DNA of 64,000 nt, from NCBI GenBank assembly GCA_037903475.1, contig JBAJFG010000210.1:62001-126000 (forward strand), read 5' to 3'. The notes under the pieces are model-generated. The model ran no database searches, was not told the origin of the DNA, and worked only from the letters and a program-made list of their open reading frames with translations. Numbering within the stretch: position 1 is the stretch's first letter; every line of letters starts with the position of its first letter. A program made the translations under genes and the position numbers. Shown here piece by piece: positions 44,870-55,789 of the stretch. This DNA is from Ancylostoma caninum. Taxonomy: Eukaryota; Nematoda; Chromadorea; Rhabditida; Ancylostomatidae.

Positions 44870-45490
44870 TAAGTGGTAAAATCTTGCTTGGCGAGACATA
44901 TTCCAGGAGAATGAATCATTAGTATGTTTGGCAATAAAAGAAGCGCGAGACTATGTTGACGACATATGTTCTGGGACAAGCACATACAACGCTTTGGCTC
45001 TCGAATCGATGTTTCGGTTCATATACTCAAGCTTGAGGTGCATCTTCCAGTAAGAAGGCGTACATTAGAAGAGCGACGGTGTTGCATTGAAATCTCCCCG
45101 TTCCAGCAATCGATAGAAAATATCCCGTGATCCTCGCTGTAGCGCGCACGATAGAGCGCAGGCGGCTGGACACTATGGATACCGGCGATATCGAGGGAAT
45201 TTTTGCATGAGGCCATCGATGATTCGTAGAAGAAAGCACAGGAGTGCTACGGAAGAAAACATAGTCCTCTAAAACACTCTGGAGAATTCTTAATCATTCT
45301 CAAAAATTCTGGATAAATCCGGAATTTTCTTCAAAATTCTGGAAATTTGCGAAAGAATTCGTGAAATTTGCCGGAGAAGTCTTATGATTATCCAATGATT
45401 TCTGGAGTTTTTCTCTAGAATTCCGGAAATCTAGGAAAGCTTTTCTAACGAAATCTTAAGATAATTAAGCGGATTCTTCTTGAAATTACC
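44870..45490 (+). repeat. Dispersed repeat family X, copy 3 (longest)
   Basis: The 5' part (TAAAATCTTGCTTGGCGAGA, GTTTGGCAATAAAAGAAGCG, TGTTGACGACATATGTTCTGG) matches 28803-28990 inside insertion A. The 3' part matches 37738-38215 and, in part, 28990-29210. It therefore links insertion A and the 37.7-kb copy into one family of non-coding mobile repeats. Confidence 0.7.
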
Positions 45491-46300
45491 CTACTTCATA
45501 ATACTGAGTATTACTACATAGTAATACTAAGTATTGAGCGAAGAGCAGTGGCTATCCTGCTCCGTATATCGTGCTGCCTTAAAGCCTTGCTAGCTTTGTC
45601 TCATCCGTTAGCTGTGAGACCGCCAGCGTAGGACAGTCACTGTGCAAGGATTTCGAAATTGCGGCTCCCGCGAGGATCTAGTCTCATCTCGCTCCATAAA
45701 TTGGTTTTTCGAATGACGTCTGCTCATCTCTCCCCCCATCATTGTCTGCACCTTCGAAGAAGTGGCGCCAGCGAAAAAGAGAGCGCTGATGGCAGGAAAA
45801 GGTAGTTATTCAATAACGATAGGTGAGAATGCGTGTTCAGAGAGTCATTTTTACACCGGAAGCTCTCCTCAACCTGATTGCTCGACTCCAGGAAATGAAG
45901 GGCCGCGAAACATTCGGTAGGTGTACTTTTCTGCGTGAGAAAGTGTGTGCTTTATATATTTTGTTCTTTTTCCAGGGGACGAGGCTTCAACCAAGAGATG
46001 GCGGTTGAGGAGGCCTTCAGATCCTAAATCTTGAAGAATTATATATTAAAACAGAACTCTCTGCACCGTGAGCGGTCGGGTCATTACCTGGCTCTTCTAT
46101 TTCTGCATTCCCACCCATAAACGACTGGCTTTTTTTGTTGTGACTGCAAGACTATTCTATTCTGGAGTTCACTTGCGTGGCCTTGAGGGGCAAGGAGGCA
46201 AACAATTCTGTCAGGATATTCGAAAATTTGCCATTTTAGAAGGTAATACAGTTGTTGTATATTGAACTCTATCTTGCTGGTCAACCTGATAAGATTGATA
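45491..46300. other. Spacer with a possible two-exon frame
   Basis: ATGCGTG at 45829 opens a frame RVIFTPEALLNLIARLQEMK ending GRETFG with a GTAGGT donor at 45919. After a TTTTTCCAG acceptor at 45975 the frame continues in phase (DEASTKRWRLRRPSDPKS) to a stop at 46026. This could be a short gene or the 3' end of a longer one. The family is unknown and confidence is low. Confidence 0.35.
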
Positions 46301-46519
46301 TGGGGTTCTCCGCTCGCAGTTGTTCTTCCAGCTAAAAGACTGGGTGCAACGTAGAACTCGCAGGCTTCATCGGAAGGTCAGGATGGTTTGTTCGATCAAC
46401 TTCAAGACCTCGTGGGAAATGAGAGAGTTCCAAAGAATGTCAAGCTCATCGTGGAGGGAGCTTCTCATGGTGACAAAGAGCGAGTTAGTGGCGGTCAATC
46501 GGAGGAATGCTGATCTGTA

Positions 46520-47070
46520 GGAAGAAGTACGGACTCTCAGGGAAGAAAATTTAGAGTTAAAGCAAAAGCTTAGTCGTTCTGAGCCAGTGTCTATTTCTAA
46601 GGTTGCTGAAGAGGGTTTTCATGTGAATACGATACCCGATTCTACCCTACCCTATCAAGAAGTAGAAAGACGTAGATCATTAGTTGTTAAGGGAATTTCG
46701 GAACTGGACAGCCCCTATGCAGCTGCTCGGACTATGTATGAATTCCGTAGTATCTGTAATGTTTTGGATTGCTCGAATGTTGAGTGTGACCCTGTGGCTG
46801 TTTATAGATAGGGAAGGCCGCAAAAACATAAAAATAGGCTAATTAAAGTTGTATTACCATCAAAGAGATTCCAGCGTACGGCCCTCAAGCGTACACCCCG
46901 CCTCCGCATGTTCTTTGGGAGTGTTAGCATTGGGGCTTCACTTCCCCCAGAGGAGCTAAACAGGAGGAGAGTGGCACGTGGTAGTCGGGCATCTGCACCT
47001 GGAGGTGATGCAGTGACATCGCCACTGGATACAGTTCTGGGGCGGACACTAGCATTGTTTCCGGCCGTGT
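46520..47070 (+). pseudogene. LINE 2 ORF1
   Basis: A coiled-coil-like lead (EEVRTLREENLELKQKLSRS) is followed by the conserved ORF1 core RRSLVVKGISELDSPYAA and CNVLDCSNVECDPVAVYR. A stop at 46809 is followed by GRPQKHKNRLIKVVLPSKRF, and the frame ends at 47070. The protein would bind LINE RNA. Confidence 0.72.
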
Positions 47071-47149
47071 AGATTCCCCTTTATCTTATACTAATCAGAA
47101 TAACTGACTATTGTCATCTAGGCATTGTCATAGCGTTTTAAATTGTTTT

Positions 47150-47820
47150 TATGCTAACATAAGGTCGGGTTCAAGGAGTTCAGAATACATTCAACCAATT
47201 TTGTCAAAAAAGTTCGATATTTGTGCATTTTCCGAGACTTGGCTTTAACCGAGCCATTTGACGTCTTCATTACTAGGTAGTTTAACCTATGAGTATAATG
47301 TTCTACGATGTGACCGGCCTAGAAAGGGTGGTGGTGGTGTGATGCTACTTGTGCGCAATATTTTCTCTGCTTTCGTGGTTCTGAGTCAGTGGAAAATGGA
47401 CACGAAATTCTGTGTGCTGACATTCCCTATGAAGGTATTAGTTCTAGGGTTCTAGTTGCCTACAGAACTCCTTCTTGCACCAGTGCTAACACCGAACAAT
47501 TCATAAAATTAATTGGCGACCTGGTGGCGTGCGAACTGAACACCGTCGTAGCTGGTGATTTCAACATGCCTTAACTCAGTTCGCGATTAAACAGCATGTC
47601 TGCCTCAACAGGTAGATCCTTGCTAGAGGAACTGATGTTTTACTATGTATGACCTTGTTCAAAATGTGAAGGAGTCTACTAGGAGGACAAACATCCTTGA
47701 TCTGGTTTTCTCAAGCAGCGAAAGCTTAGCATCTGATGTAAACATTTTACCTCCTGTGGGACAGCGCGACCACAGTTGCATTGCTTTCAAAATACAAGGG
47801 CTGCGAAATACAGTCTAAAC
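47150..47820 (+). pseudogene. LINE 2 endonuclease remains
   Basis: KKFDICAFSETWL (Glu motif), YEYNVLRCDRPRKGGGGVML, RVLVAYRTPSCTSANTEQFI, NTVVAGDFNMP and GQRDHSCIAFKI occur in order but in several frames, with stops after SETWL and FNMP. The domain architecture is recognisable; function is lost. Confidence 0.8.
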
Positions 47821-48479
47821 CCATATATCTTAGAATGTATTCGCGTAGCGATTTCACTGAACTATGTTCTGCCATAGCCAGTATACACTGGACGAGTCTA
47901 TTCGCATCGAAAAATAGACGTGGATGAGCAGTATGAAACTTTCCTATCGGTTTTGTTTGAAATCATTGAACACCATGTATCTTGAGGATTGGTTTCATCC
48001 TGGAAGTCTGTCCGGCTACCTGAATACATCCAAAACATGTCAGAGCATCGCAGTTGTTTGTTTTATGAAGCAAAAAGGACGAATATTTGGTCTGAATACA
48101 ACTCGTTTTCCGAAAAATTTTCTAGACAGTTGAGAAAATGTAATATGAATGTGGAGAAGAAAATTGTAGAATCTAACAATACTCAGAATTTCTACGAATA
48201 TCTGAATAGAAAGGTTAAGGAAATCTCATGTTCGTTACTTACAAAGCTGTGGAGTGATAGCAACATCGGACTATGGAAAAGTCAACTTGTTAGCGGAGCA
48301 ATTTACGAAATCTTCCCAAAACGATGATGCGACTCTTCCCCAGTACATTATGACGTTAAGCAAACCATGGATGATTTTCCGTGGTTTTATTCCACTCAGA
48401 TTTATGAGTTATTAATGAAATGGCCGAAATCTACCTCAGTAAATCCGGATTTCTTACCTCTCTTCTTTATTCAAAAAGT

Positions 48480-49830
48480 TAAGTGCCATATGCGGGCCCT
48501 TGGCGTACATTTTTAATCAGTCTATCATGTACGGTGAGGTGCCACTACGATGGAAGCATTCTTTAGTTACTCCTATACTGAAAAAATGTCCCGCTTCTGA
48601 TCCGAGAAATTATCTTCCTGTTTGTATTACATCTTTGTTCCGTATGTTATTTGAGACTTAAACAGCATGTAGTTGCTCATCTCAATAAAAATAAAATAGT
48701 TCTTCCTAACCAACATGGATTTGTTCCAGGACGTTCAATCGAGACTAATCTCATGAGTGTTTAGATGATTGGACTGAAGCATTCGATAGCAGGCTTGCGT
48801 GTGATGTGATTTATTTCGACTTTGCAAAGGCATTTGATCGTGTTTCACACAAAAAATTGATACATAAGCTGAGAGCTCTGAGGTTCCATCCAGTTGTCAC
48901 CAAATGGATCGAACAATTTCTTACTGATAGAACGTTTCAGGTGAAAATCGGAGGAACGAGGAATCGGAGGAAAGTGAGAGATGTTGGAAGTGACGTACCT
49001 CAGGGGGGAGTTTTATCGCCGTTCTATTCAATATCTATACGGCTGTTATCCCACGCATGTTCTTGAACGTAGGTGTAGAGAGCAAAATTTATGCAGACGG
49101 CGTGAATATCTGTAGAGTGGTTTCAGGACCAGATGATGTTTTCCGCCTCCAACGGGCCATTGATACCATGGTTGTCTGGTCGAATACTTGGCAGTTGTCC
49201 CTGCCACCACATAAAACTTCTTTCATGCGACTGAGTTCTGGAGTGTTGGTGCTACCAATGCAGCCATACAAAATTGAGGGAGCTGAGATTTCAGCTGTTA
49301 CATCTATCAAGGACCTTGGATTTGTTTACAATAACAATCTGAACTTTTCCGAGCATATCAAAAACAGATGTGAGTTGGCCTCGTTGAGGACATTCCAGAT
49401 TTTTAAAGCCTCATCGGTTAGAAGTAAATCCGTCCTTATTAAGGCTTACAAAGCATATGTGCGCCCAGTAGTAGAATCTAGCGCAACTGTGTTCACTCCC
49501 ACAAAGAAGAGGGATATCTATGCTATAGAAAGGGTACAAAACAATTTCACTCGGAAACTTGTGGTAAGGGCAGGAGAATTTCTGTATTCTAAAATTCTAT
49601 GGCCGTCAATCAGAAATTCGTATCTAGGGCTTTCATCCCTGGAATCTCGGCGTAAAGTGTTCGATGTTTGTTTGGTTCATAAGGTTCTACATTCATCTGT
49701 TTCGGAGGGACCCAAAAATTTCAGAATGACCAGGTCCCGCACAAGAGGTAGTCCACTTAAAATTTCACTGACTCGGCCGAAAACGAACGTCAGAGCGAAA
49801 TCATTTACAATTCGGGCCGGTAGTGCCTAA
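48480..49830 (+). pseudogene. LINE 2 reverse transcriptase
   Basis: Frame 48806-49066 has IYFDFAKAFDRVSHKKLIHK (first catalytic block) and DVPQGGVLSP. Frame 49057-49830 starts at the catalytic box, which reads KIYADGVNICRV, so the second aspartate of YADD is replaced by glycine. Thumb and C-terminal motifs follow: EISAVTSIKDLGFVYNNNLN, RPVVESSATVFTPTKKRD, NNFTRKLVV. The last 257 codons are open. The enzyme would be inactive because of the active-site change and the upstream stops. Confidence 0.88.
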
Positions 49831-50324
49831 CTTCGGATAGCAAAGAATTCCTTTCCTCTACCCTCACGCTGAGTCAATTCAAACGCCACATGAGAAGCAT
49901 TTTGTTGAAGAATGAAGTCTCTTAGGTTTTTGAAACCGGCTTTGGGAAAATGATTCCATTTTTGAAGGATTTTATCGTTGTACTCATTGTGTTTTGTGCA
50001 CTGTTCTGTTTGTTTTTTTATTTGCACACACTTGTGTCTTGTAACGTTTGCTTTCAGCAAGCGTAATAAACTTATCCTTATCTTCACTGTTAAGCTACAG
50101 CAAGCCCGTTCGCCATCGGCTGAGCCATATCCTAGTATTCTCCACATTACTGAGCCACAGCGGATCCATCCTGCAGTAGCGAGCAAAAAGATTGCAACTT
50201 TTGGTTTTCGTCTGTAACTTTGTTCAAAGCAGAGCATGAATGCCAAAATTTTTATGGGAGTTGTGAATACTCATGCGAGACAGGAAAATGTTAAAGCCTG
50301 CCCATTTCAGTGTTTTTCTGTTTT

Positions 50325-50633
50325 TTAAGAAAAATTTATTTCGCAGAAGTCGAAATCTGTGATTTGGCACCATCGACAATGTCTCGTGAAATGACGTCTA
50401 TCGTTGATGTCTGACCATTCCTTGATGCAGAATGAACCTGTATACGCTAGAAAATATGCATCCGTACACCACTGGTTAACATCCGCAAAGTCCACTTGAG
50501 GTTGCTTCAGCAGTGATCCTCTATGAATGTATCTGTCAGCCTTGCTCCTTCTACCAGCTCTGTTTAGAAGGTAAAGGTACTGCTGACGCTCCCACAAGTT
50601 TAGTTCCGAGTATTCGGTTTTAATGCAGTTCAT
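50325..50633 (-). CDS. Arm-encoded frame of unknown function (102 aa)
   Basis: ATG at 50633 opens a frame MNCIKTEYSELNLWERQQYL, LLNRAGRRSKADRYIHRGSL, ADVNQWCTDAYFLAYTG, ending CQITDFDFCEINFS. The mirrored arm (51240-51560, plus strand) encodes a similar sequence interrupted by frameshifts. The protein is rich in Tyr, Trp and Arg, with two Cys near the end. No family is recognised. Retention of an open frame in one arm may mean that this arm is less decayed, or chance. It may be a captured host exon. Confidence 0.35.
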   Translation of the reverse strand: MNCIKTEYSELNLWERQQYLYLLNRAGRRSKADRYIHRGSLLKQPQVDFADVNQWCTDAYFLAYTGSFCIKEWSDINDRRHFTRHCRWCQITDFDFCEINFS

Positions 50634-51720
50634 TGCTCTCTCGGAATTCCGAAATATTCTTGCTGACTTCAGTGCACCCAGTTGTGCACATCACGGAAAA
50701 TAAGTTTTGGAATTCTTTCTGTCTCTGGGGGCAAGATGCCTCAACGATCCCCTTAGTGATAAAGATGCTCAAGGATTCCTAGAATATTGTCGTGCACACT
50801 TGGATACATGCCGCCTTGGATTTGATGAGGTAGGTCTTACAAAGGTGCAATGAAATATACGAGACACCACCGAAGCGGAATGCTGTAACTTGGAACTTTG
50901 CAAATTGGCTCATTTGGCTTGATTTGGATTAAGTGAACTAAACGAGACATTTCTAGAGCGAAAGGCTCCGGATCAACTGAGAAAGTTCGTGTGTGGAGCA
51001 AGGGAGCACGTGCACTCGTTCTAGTGACCGGCACTGCTCACTTTGAGTAGTCCTCTTTCGATAAATCCGGGGCGGCATTAACCGCCATGTACACGGCAAT
51101 ATTCTAGGAACTCTGGACCATCTTTATCACTAATGGTATCGCTGAGGCATCTTGCCCCAAGAGACAGAAAAATTCCAAATCTTATCTTCCGTGATGTGCA
51201 CAATTGGGTACACTGAAATCAGCAAGAATATTTCGGAATTCCAAGAGAGCAATGAACCACATTAAAACCGAATACTCGTAACTAAACTTGTGGAAGCGTC
51301 AGCAGTACCTTTACCTTCTAAAGAGAGCTGATAGAAGGAGCAAGGCTGACAGATACATTCATAGAGAATCACTGCTGAAGCAACCTCAAGTGGACTTTGC
51401 GGATGTCAACCAGTGGTATACGGATGCATATTTTCTAGCGTATACGGGTTGATTCTGCATCAAGGAACCAAAGCGTGGTCAGACATCAACGAGAGACGTC
51501 ATTTCACGAGATATTGTCGACGGTGCCAAATTACAGATTTAGACTTCTGCGAGATAAATTTTTCTTAAAAAACAAAAAAACAGTGAAATGGGCAGGCTCT
51601 AACTTTTTCCTGTCCCGCATGAGTATTCACAACTCCCATAAAAATTTGCAGCTCCATACTCTGCTTTGAACAGAGTTAGAGACGAACAACCAAAAGTTGC
51701 AATCTTTTTTTTCGCTACTG

Positions 51721-52240
51721 TATATTGGTGGATCTGTACCCTGGCGTTCCCCACACCAATAGGTCAAGGCGGGACCTTCCTCCATTAGTGCATCCCTATC
51801 CTCCCGTTCGCCATGTTATTGAGCCACAGCGGATCCATCCTATATTGGTGGACCTGTATCCTGGCGTTGCCCACACCAATGGGTCAAGCCGGATCCTCCT
51901 TCTCCCTGGTGAACCAAGCATTCTGGTGTTTCCCTCACTGTTGAGCCACATTGAACCCTTCATCCATCGGTGGACCCATATCCTGGCGTTCTCCACGTTA
52001 TTGAGCCGGAGCGAACCGATCCTATAATGGCGGACCTGTGCTCTGGTGTGCTCCACACTATTGGGCCACAATGGGCCCTTCAACCGTTGGTCAACCCTTA
52101 TTCTGGTGTTTTTCCTCCATAATTAGGGCAAACCGGACGCGCTCTCTATCGGCGAAGCCGTATCCTAATGTTTTCACCTCTTTCGAGCAACATCTGTTTT
52201 CTATCGGAGCACCCGTACCCTTTGTAAATCCCGAGAGTAA
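51721..52240 (-). repeat. 60-bp minisatellite, about eight units, reverse orientation
   Basis: Units such as GGTGGACCTGTATCCTGGCG and TTCCCCACACCAATAGGTCA recur at 60-base steps. The 12-base word TATATTGGTGGA recurs exactly 120 bases apart (51721 and 51841). Reverse complemented, the units match the array at 35275-36129 (GGTCCAC..ATGG, GGGAAAACGCCAG). Confidence 0.82.
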
Positions 52241-53176
52241 TGGCAAAAGCTTGAGAGTTATTCAGAAATTTTGACTAATTATTTGTTGATTTTGATCAAC
52301 CATTGTTTGATTGGTTACGCAATGCCATGCCTCTGTTGAAGCGTTTACTCTGTATGTTAGTGCACAAGCTTTCTCGAAATGAATGGATATCGTGGCTGCA
52401 CAATCGCATTGAGACCTCAGCATAGGGGTTGCGGCAGAAGCATCCACCAGATGGGCCACCACTCAGCTTCCGAGACGCTACACAGTTCTCATTTAACCCA
52501 CCCATCTCTTCAGTGAAGGTGTCTAGAACCTATGCTGCTGGATCGCCAGCGAAGGTGATGAAATCAGCATTCCGTGCATGCGGAAGAGCCAGGAGTGATG
52601 TAGGTCGCGGGTCCTGAGACGAACGTGGCTGAGTCCCTAAAAATCGGCCATTTCGCCTCGCAGTCTGTGCCTCAAGATTACCGGTGTCTATAAGTGTCGC
52701 CGCGTTATTGGAACAATATGTCTAGCCGCTCTCACGGGGCTCTGTTGAAGAGATATATAGAGGGTGGCGAAAAATACATGCGCCATAAAAAGCGTTCGAA
52801 TTTTATCTTTAGCCAGCAAACATTTAGAGAAATTTATCTTTATACAAAATAACACGATTTTTGGTCTTTGAGTAGTTTCACATAAAAACATCTCCTCGCC
52901 AGTTCCTTTGTTTCGATTTGAATTTGCGAAGTCTCAAGATGGTCTGAAGTTGTGTGGCGATATTTTTTAGCGAGGTTTGTTTGGCAGTTTCGCAGACGAG
53001 CTTGCCAACTACCGAGAAGAGCAGAGTCCGTCAATATGATCCAGTAGAGTACATCTAAACATCTAAAAAAAACCTCTAATAAATATCATATTCACGATAA
53101 AATGTTCCTGCGATCTTGTTAAACCATTCATTTTCTTCCCTCCGAACGCCTCCCATGTACTTTTTGCATACAACAG
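52241..53176. other. Spacer
   Basis: No gene is recognised. A fragment near 52970-53000 (AGCGAGGTTTGTTTGGCAG) resembles the GTTTGGCAAG words of repeat family X and may be a small relic of it. The tail upstream of 53177 is the presumed intron of gene D. Confidence 0.3.
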
Positions 53177-55789
53177 GCGTTGAAGTCTTCCAATATGCTA
53201 CTAATCCTAGTTTCACTTCATCACGATCAGATACATGGCGTCTTCTAAATAATTCCCCACTTCAGCATAAGCAGGGGAGAAAGCGATCGGAAGTTGAAGC
53301 AGAGGAGAAGGTGAAAAGTGTGCCATCTATCAGTCTGGAACCAGGAGGAGCAGGTACATATCACAGAATAAAATGATATTGTCAAAATTTGACGAACCAA
53401 GAAAAAATTCTTCATATTTTCCTGTCAAAATGCAAAGAAAACGAATGAAATTCTGGAATTCCGCGTGTTCCTCTAAACAAGCCATGTAATTCACATCTGG
53501 TGACTTCGCTGGCCAGTTTAAAGGTTCAATGCCCCATTCAGCAATTCTTTTAGGGGTGCTGGAGTATTTACCTTGGAAGATATGAGACGAATGTTGGTGT
53601 TGAACTGGACGAATGTTGGTGTTGAACTGCAATGGTGGAAACTAATGATGGCATCTGACCGTTGCGCGCTTTCCTAGCGAACGGAATGTAAAACCTTCAT
53701 AAGATTCGGCAGTACACTTTTTGCGGCAACCACCTGCGAAATGGCCAGCTAAGTGTCTCCATAAGGCAATATTATTCCCCAGACGTACATCTTGGATAAA
53801 TGCTTTGCACGGCTTCTCGAAAAATCCCCTTTTTTCGCTGAACATAATTCACCTGGAGTAGCTTTTTTGAGAAAACCCGAGAAAAAAACTGTGAGAATCC
53901 GAAGAGTACGTTCTACGATGTACGTTTCGAACACTTTATTATCAAATAATATCTGAATACTAGAAAGAGTAAAAAAATTAAATGATGGTAGCAAAATATT
54001 TAAAGTTGGCTAAAATTACAGGAAAATCATTTAATTTATGCAAAATTCGTAAGAAAAAATACTAAAACTCACGAAATTCTGGGAGAAGGGAATCTTGAAA
54101 GAAATGGAGTGTATTACTCCAAATCAAACACCTCTAAGAATGTTCAGAAAATTTTGGAAACGTAATTGAGTCCCTCGGAATATTGGACAATGTGTAACGA
54201 AACATAAAGAAAATCGGTGAATTTTGTAAAAATTCCGATGGATAATTGCTACCAGTGGAAACCATGAAAAATCGCACAAATTTCACTGAAGTTGTTGAAG
54301 GCCTATAAAAGGAAGAGTTCTTTCTTCTTTTTGTGGGTAGTTAAAGACAGCACTCACGATAAAAAAACGTCGTCGATTTTCTCATTAAATTCTACTCTGG
54401 AGGCTACTTTTGTGCTCATAGTAGGGGAAGAACCACCAAAAAGGCTACGATTGCGAGAAATACTATGTTGTATTTTGCCAATACATGTCCATTTGTACGA
54501 GATCTATTGCCTGAGATGGGTGCGGCCGCCGAGGTGCTTCAAGATCACCGCTGTTCGAAAATACTGATCGATCCTGTATCAGCTGAGAAACACAGCCGCA
54601 CACGATCAGAGAAAATGGGATGGGGCATTTGTACATGCCTACGAGTTCTATCACTCGAGTAACTGCAAGATTCGGAGTGGTTCTTTTTGCAGTTACACTC
54701 CAATTGATGGCCTCTTTAAAATAAGCACAAACAAGAAAGAACTTTTTTCAGCGTGAGTGCTGCCTTCAAAGGTATTATTGACACTCACTTAGGATAGTAC
54801 TCTCGTCAGCTGAAAATACCGTCACAAAAAAAAACCGCCGAGCCTTCATCTGCACGGAAATTGTCTACGCGCCCTATCTTGTTGAAATATCCTATTTTGT
54901 GGCAGGACTTCACCGTTGTCCTTTTCTAACCCAACTGCTGCCTGAGCCTCTTTAAATGCCTTCGGATCGCAGAAATTATTCGCATTCACAGCCGACTACG
55001 AAAATCGCTATCTGTGGCAGAGCTGCTACTATTGTTGCAACGCTGAATCTCGCAGCGCTCAGTCAACGAAAAAAAAAACTGGAATCTGAAGGCAGGATCC
55101 CTAGCAGGTGACGCAATCCTTGTTACGATGACTTCGATATCATTTCACCTTTCGACGATGACAATGACGAGAACTCGTAGGGAGCAGGACCTTCTAATGC
55201 TGAGAAGGAACTCGTCACGAATGCGTCCAAATGCAAGGTTCCGCTGCAGTGACGAATGAGATTGGAAAGCGATCAAAAATGAAGTGACAGCGCTCAGACA
55301 GGAACGGATCGCATGAAAAAAATGTTGAGGAAACTGATGAGAGAAGTGGAGTGAAATCTCCACTATCTTTATTTTCAGAGAAATGGTGTTCTCTTCTGCT
55401 ACCAAGAAGTCGGTCTCATGGTTACATTAAGTTGGATGTGATCCACTATCGGTCAGCTCATAATTCGAGCTCTACCAGAACGACACTTCAAAGTTTGAGC
55501 TTCTGGCTGACAACCGCATTCGTTCAAAGTATCTCGCGCTGTTCATTCTGCAGATAATATTCTCATCTACTTCACTTTGACTGGAGTAAACTAAAATGTT
55601 TCTGTTAATTGTGGCTTTTTTTAGTGCCTGCCTGATAGCATGATATTCCGCACATTTATGCGAACGAAATTGGACGCGACTCAGGACAACCATCGCGATC
55701 AAGAGCATATCAGCCCTCTAAGGGGTTTCTCTGACTGGAACAAAGAGATTTCTATGCGAAACGATTTTGACTTAGAAGCTGATGGGTGA
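53177..55789 (+). CDS. Uncharacterised host gene D, candidate exons
   Basis: The candidate exons are 53177-53353 (acceptor CAACAG, donor GTACAT), one from 54422 (phase-compatible; end unclear), 55379-55521 (acceptor TTTTCAG, weak donor GTTCAA) and the terminal exon 55625-55789 (acceptor TTTTTTTAG, stop TGA). The first exon ends in a basic/acidic region (KQGRKRSEVEAEEKVKSVPS) and the second begins VGEEPPKRLRLREI. The last reads MIFRTFMRTKLDATQDNHRD and GFSDWNKEISMRNDFDLEAD. The first junction and the last junction are in phase. Connection between 54422 and 55379 is not established, so these could belong to two genes. No family is recognised. The long first intron contains a Tc1-like relic. Confidence 0.4.
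53390..53990 (-). pseudogene. Tc1-like transposase relic
   Basis: On the minus strand the frame around 53632-53440 reads SHIFQGKYSSTPKRIAEWGI followed by EPLNWPAKSPDVNYMACLEE. This corresponds to the region with the WPAxSPDLNPIE motif near the third catalytic residue of Tc1-type transposases. The expected QQDNDPKH motif upstream is degraded, and a short tandem duplication (GTTGGTGTTGAACTG, twice) breaks it. More upstream sequence (53640-53990) is probably the rest of the element but is too decayed to assign. Terminal repeats were not located. Confidence 0.55.

Larger units (their letters stand above)
46320..50085 (+). mobile_element. CR1-like LINE 2
   Basis: ORF1 remains at about 46320-47070 and ORF2 (endonuclease then reverse transcriptase) at about 47150-49830. 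The 3' UTR is followed by an AATAAACTTATCCTT-type end near 50085. It is of the same general type as LINE 1 but clearly a different subfamily. Many stops and frameshifts show it is old. Confidence 0.82.
50100..52240. mobile_element. Composite element: minisatellite, 650-bp inverted repeat, minisatellite
   Basis: Inverted arms lie at 50177-50823 and 51066-51720, with a 242-base spacer. The left arm is preceded (50100-50176) and the right arm followed (51721-52240) by units of the 60-base minisatellite. Both arms end at a TAGCGA word beside the satellite. No transposase is recognised. The arms carry a related frame (see next entry). It could be a fold-back type transposon or an inverted duplication inside a Helitron-like element. 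Confidence 0.65.
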
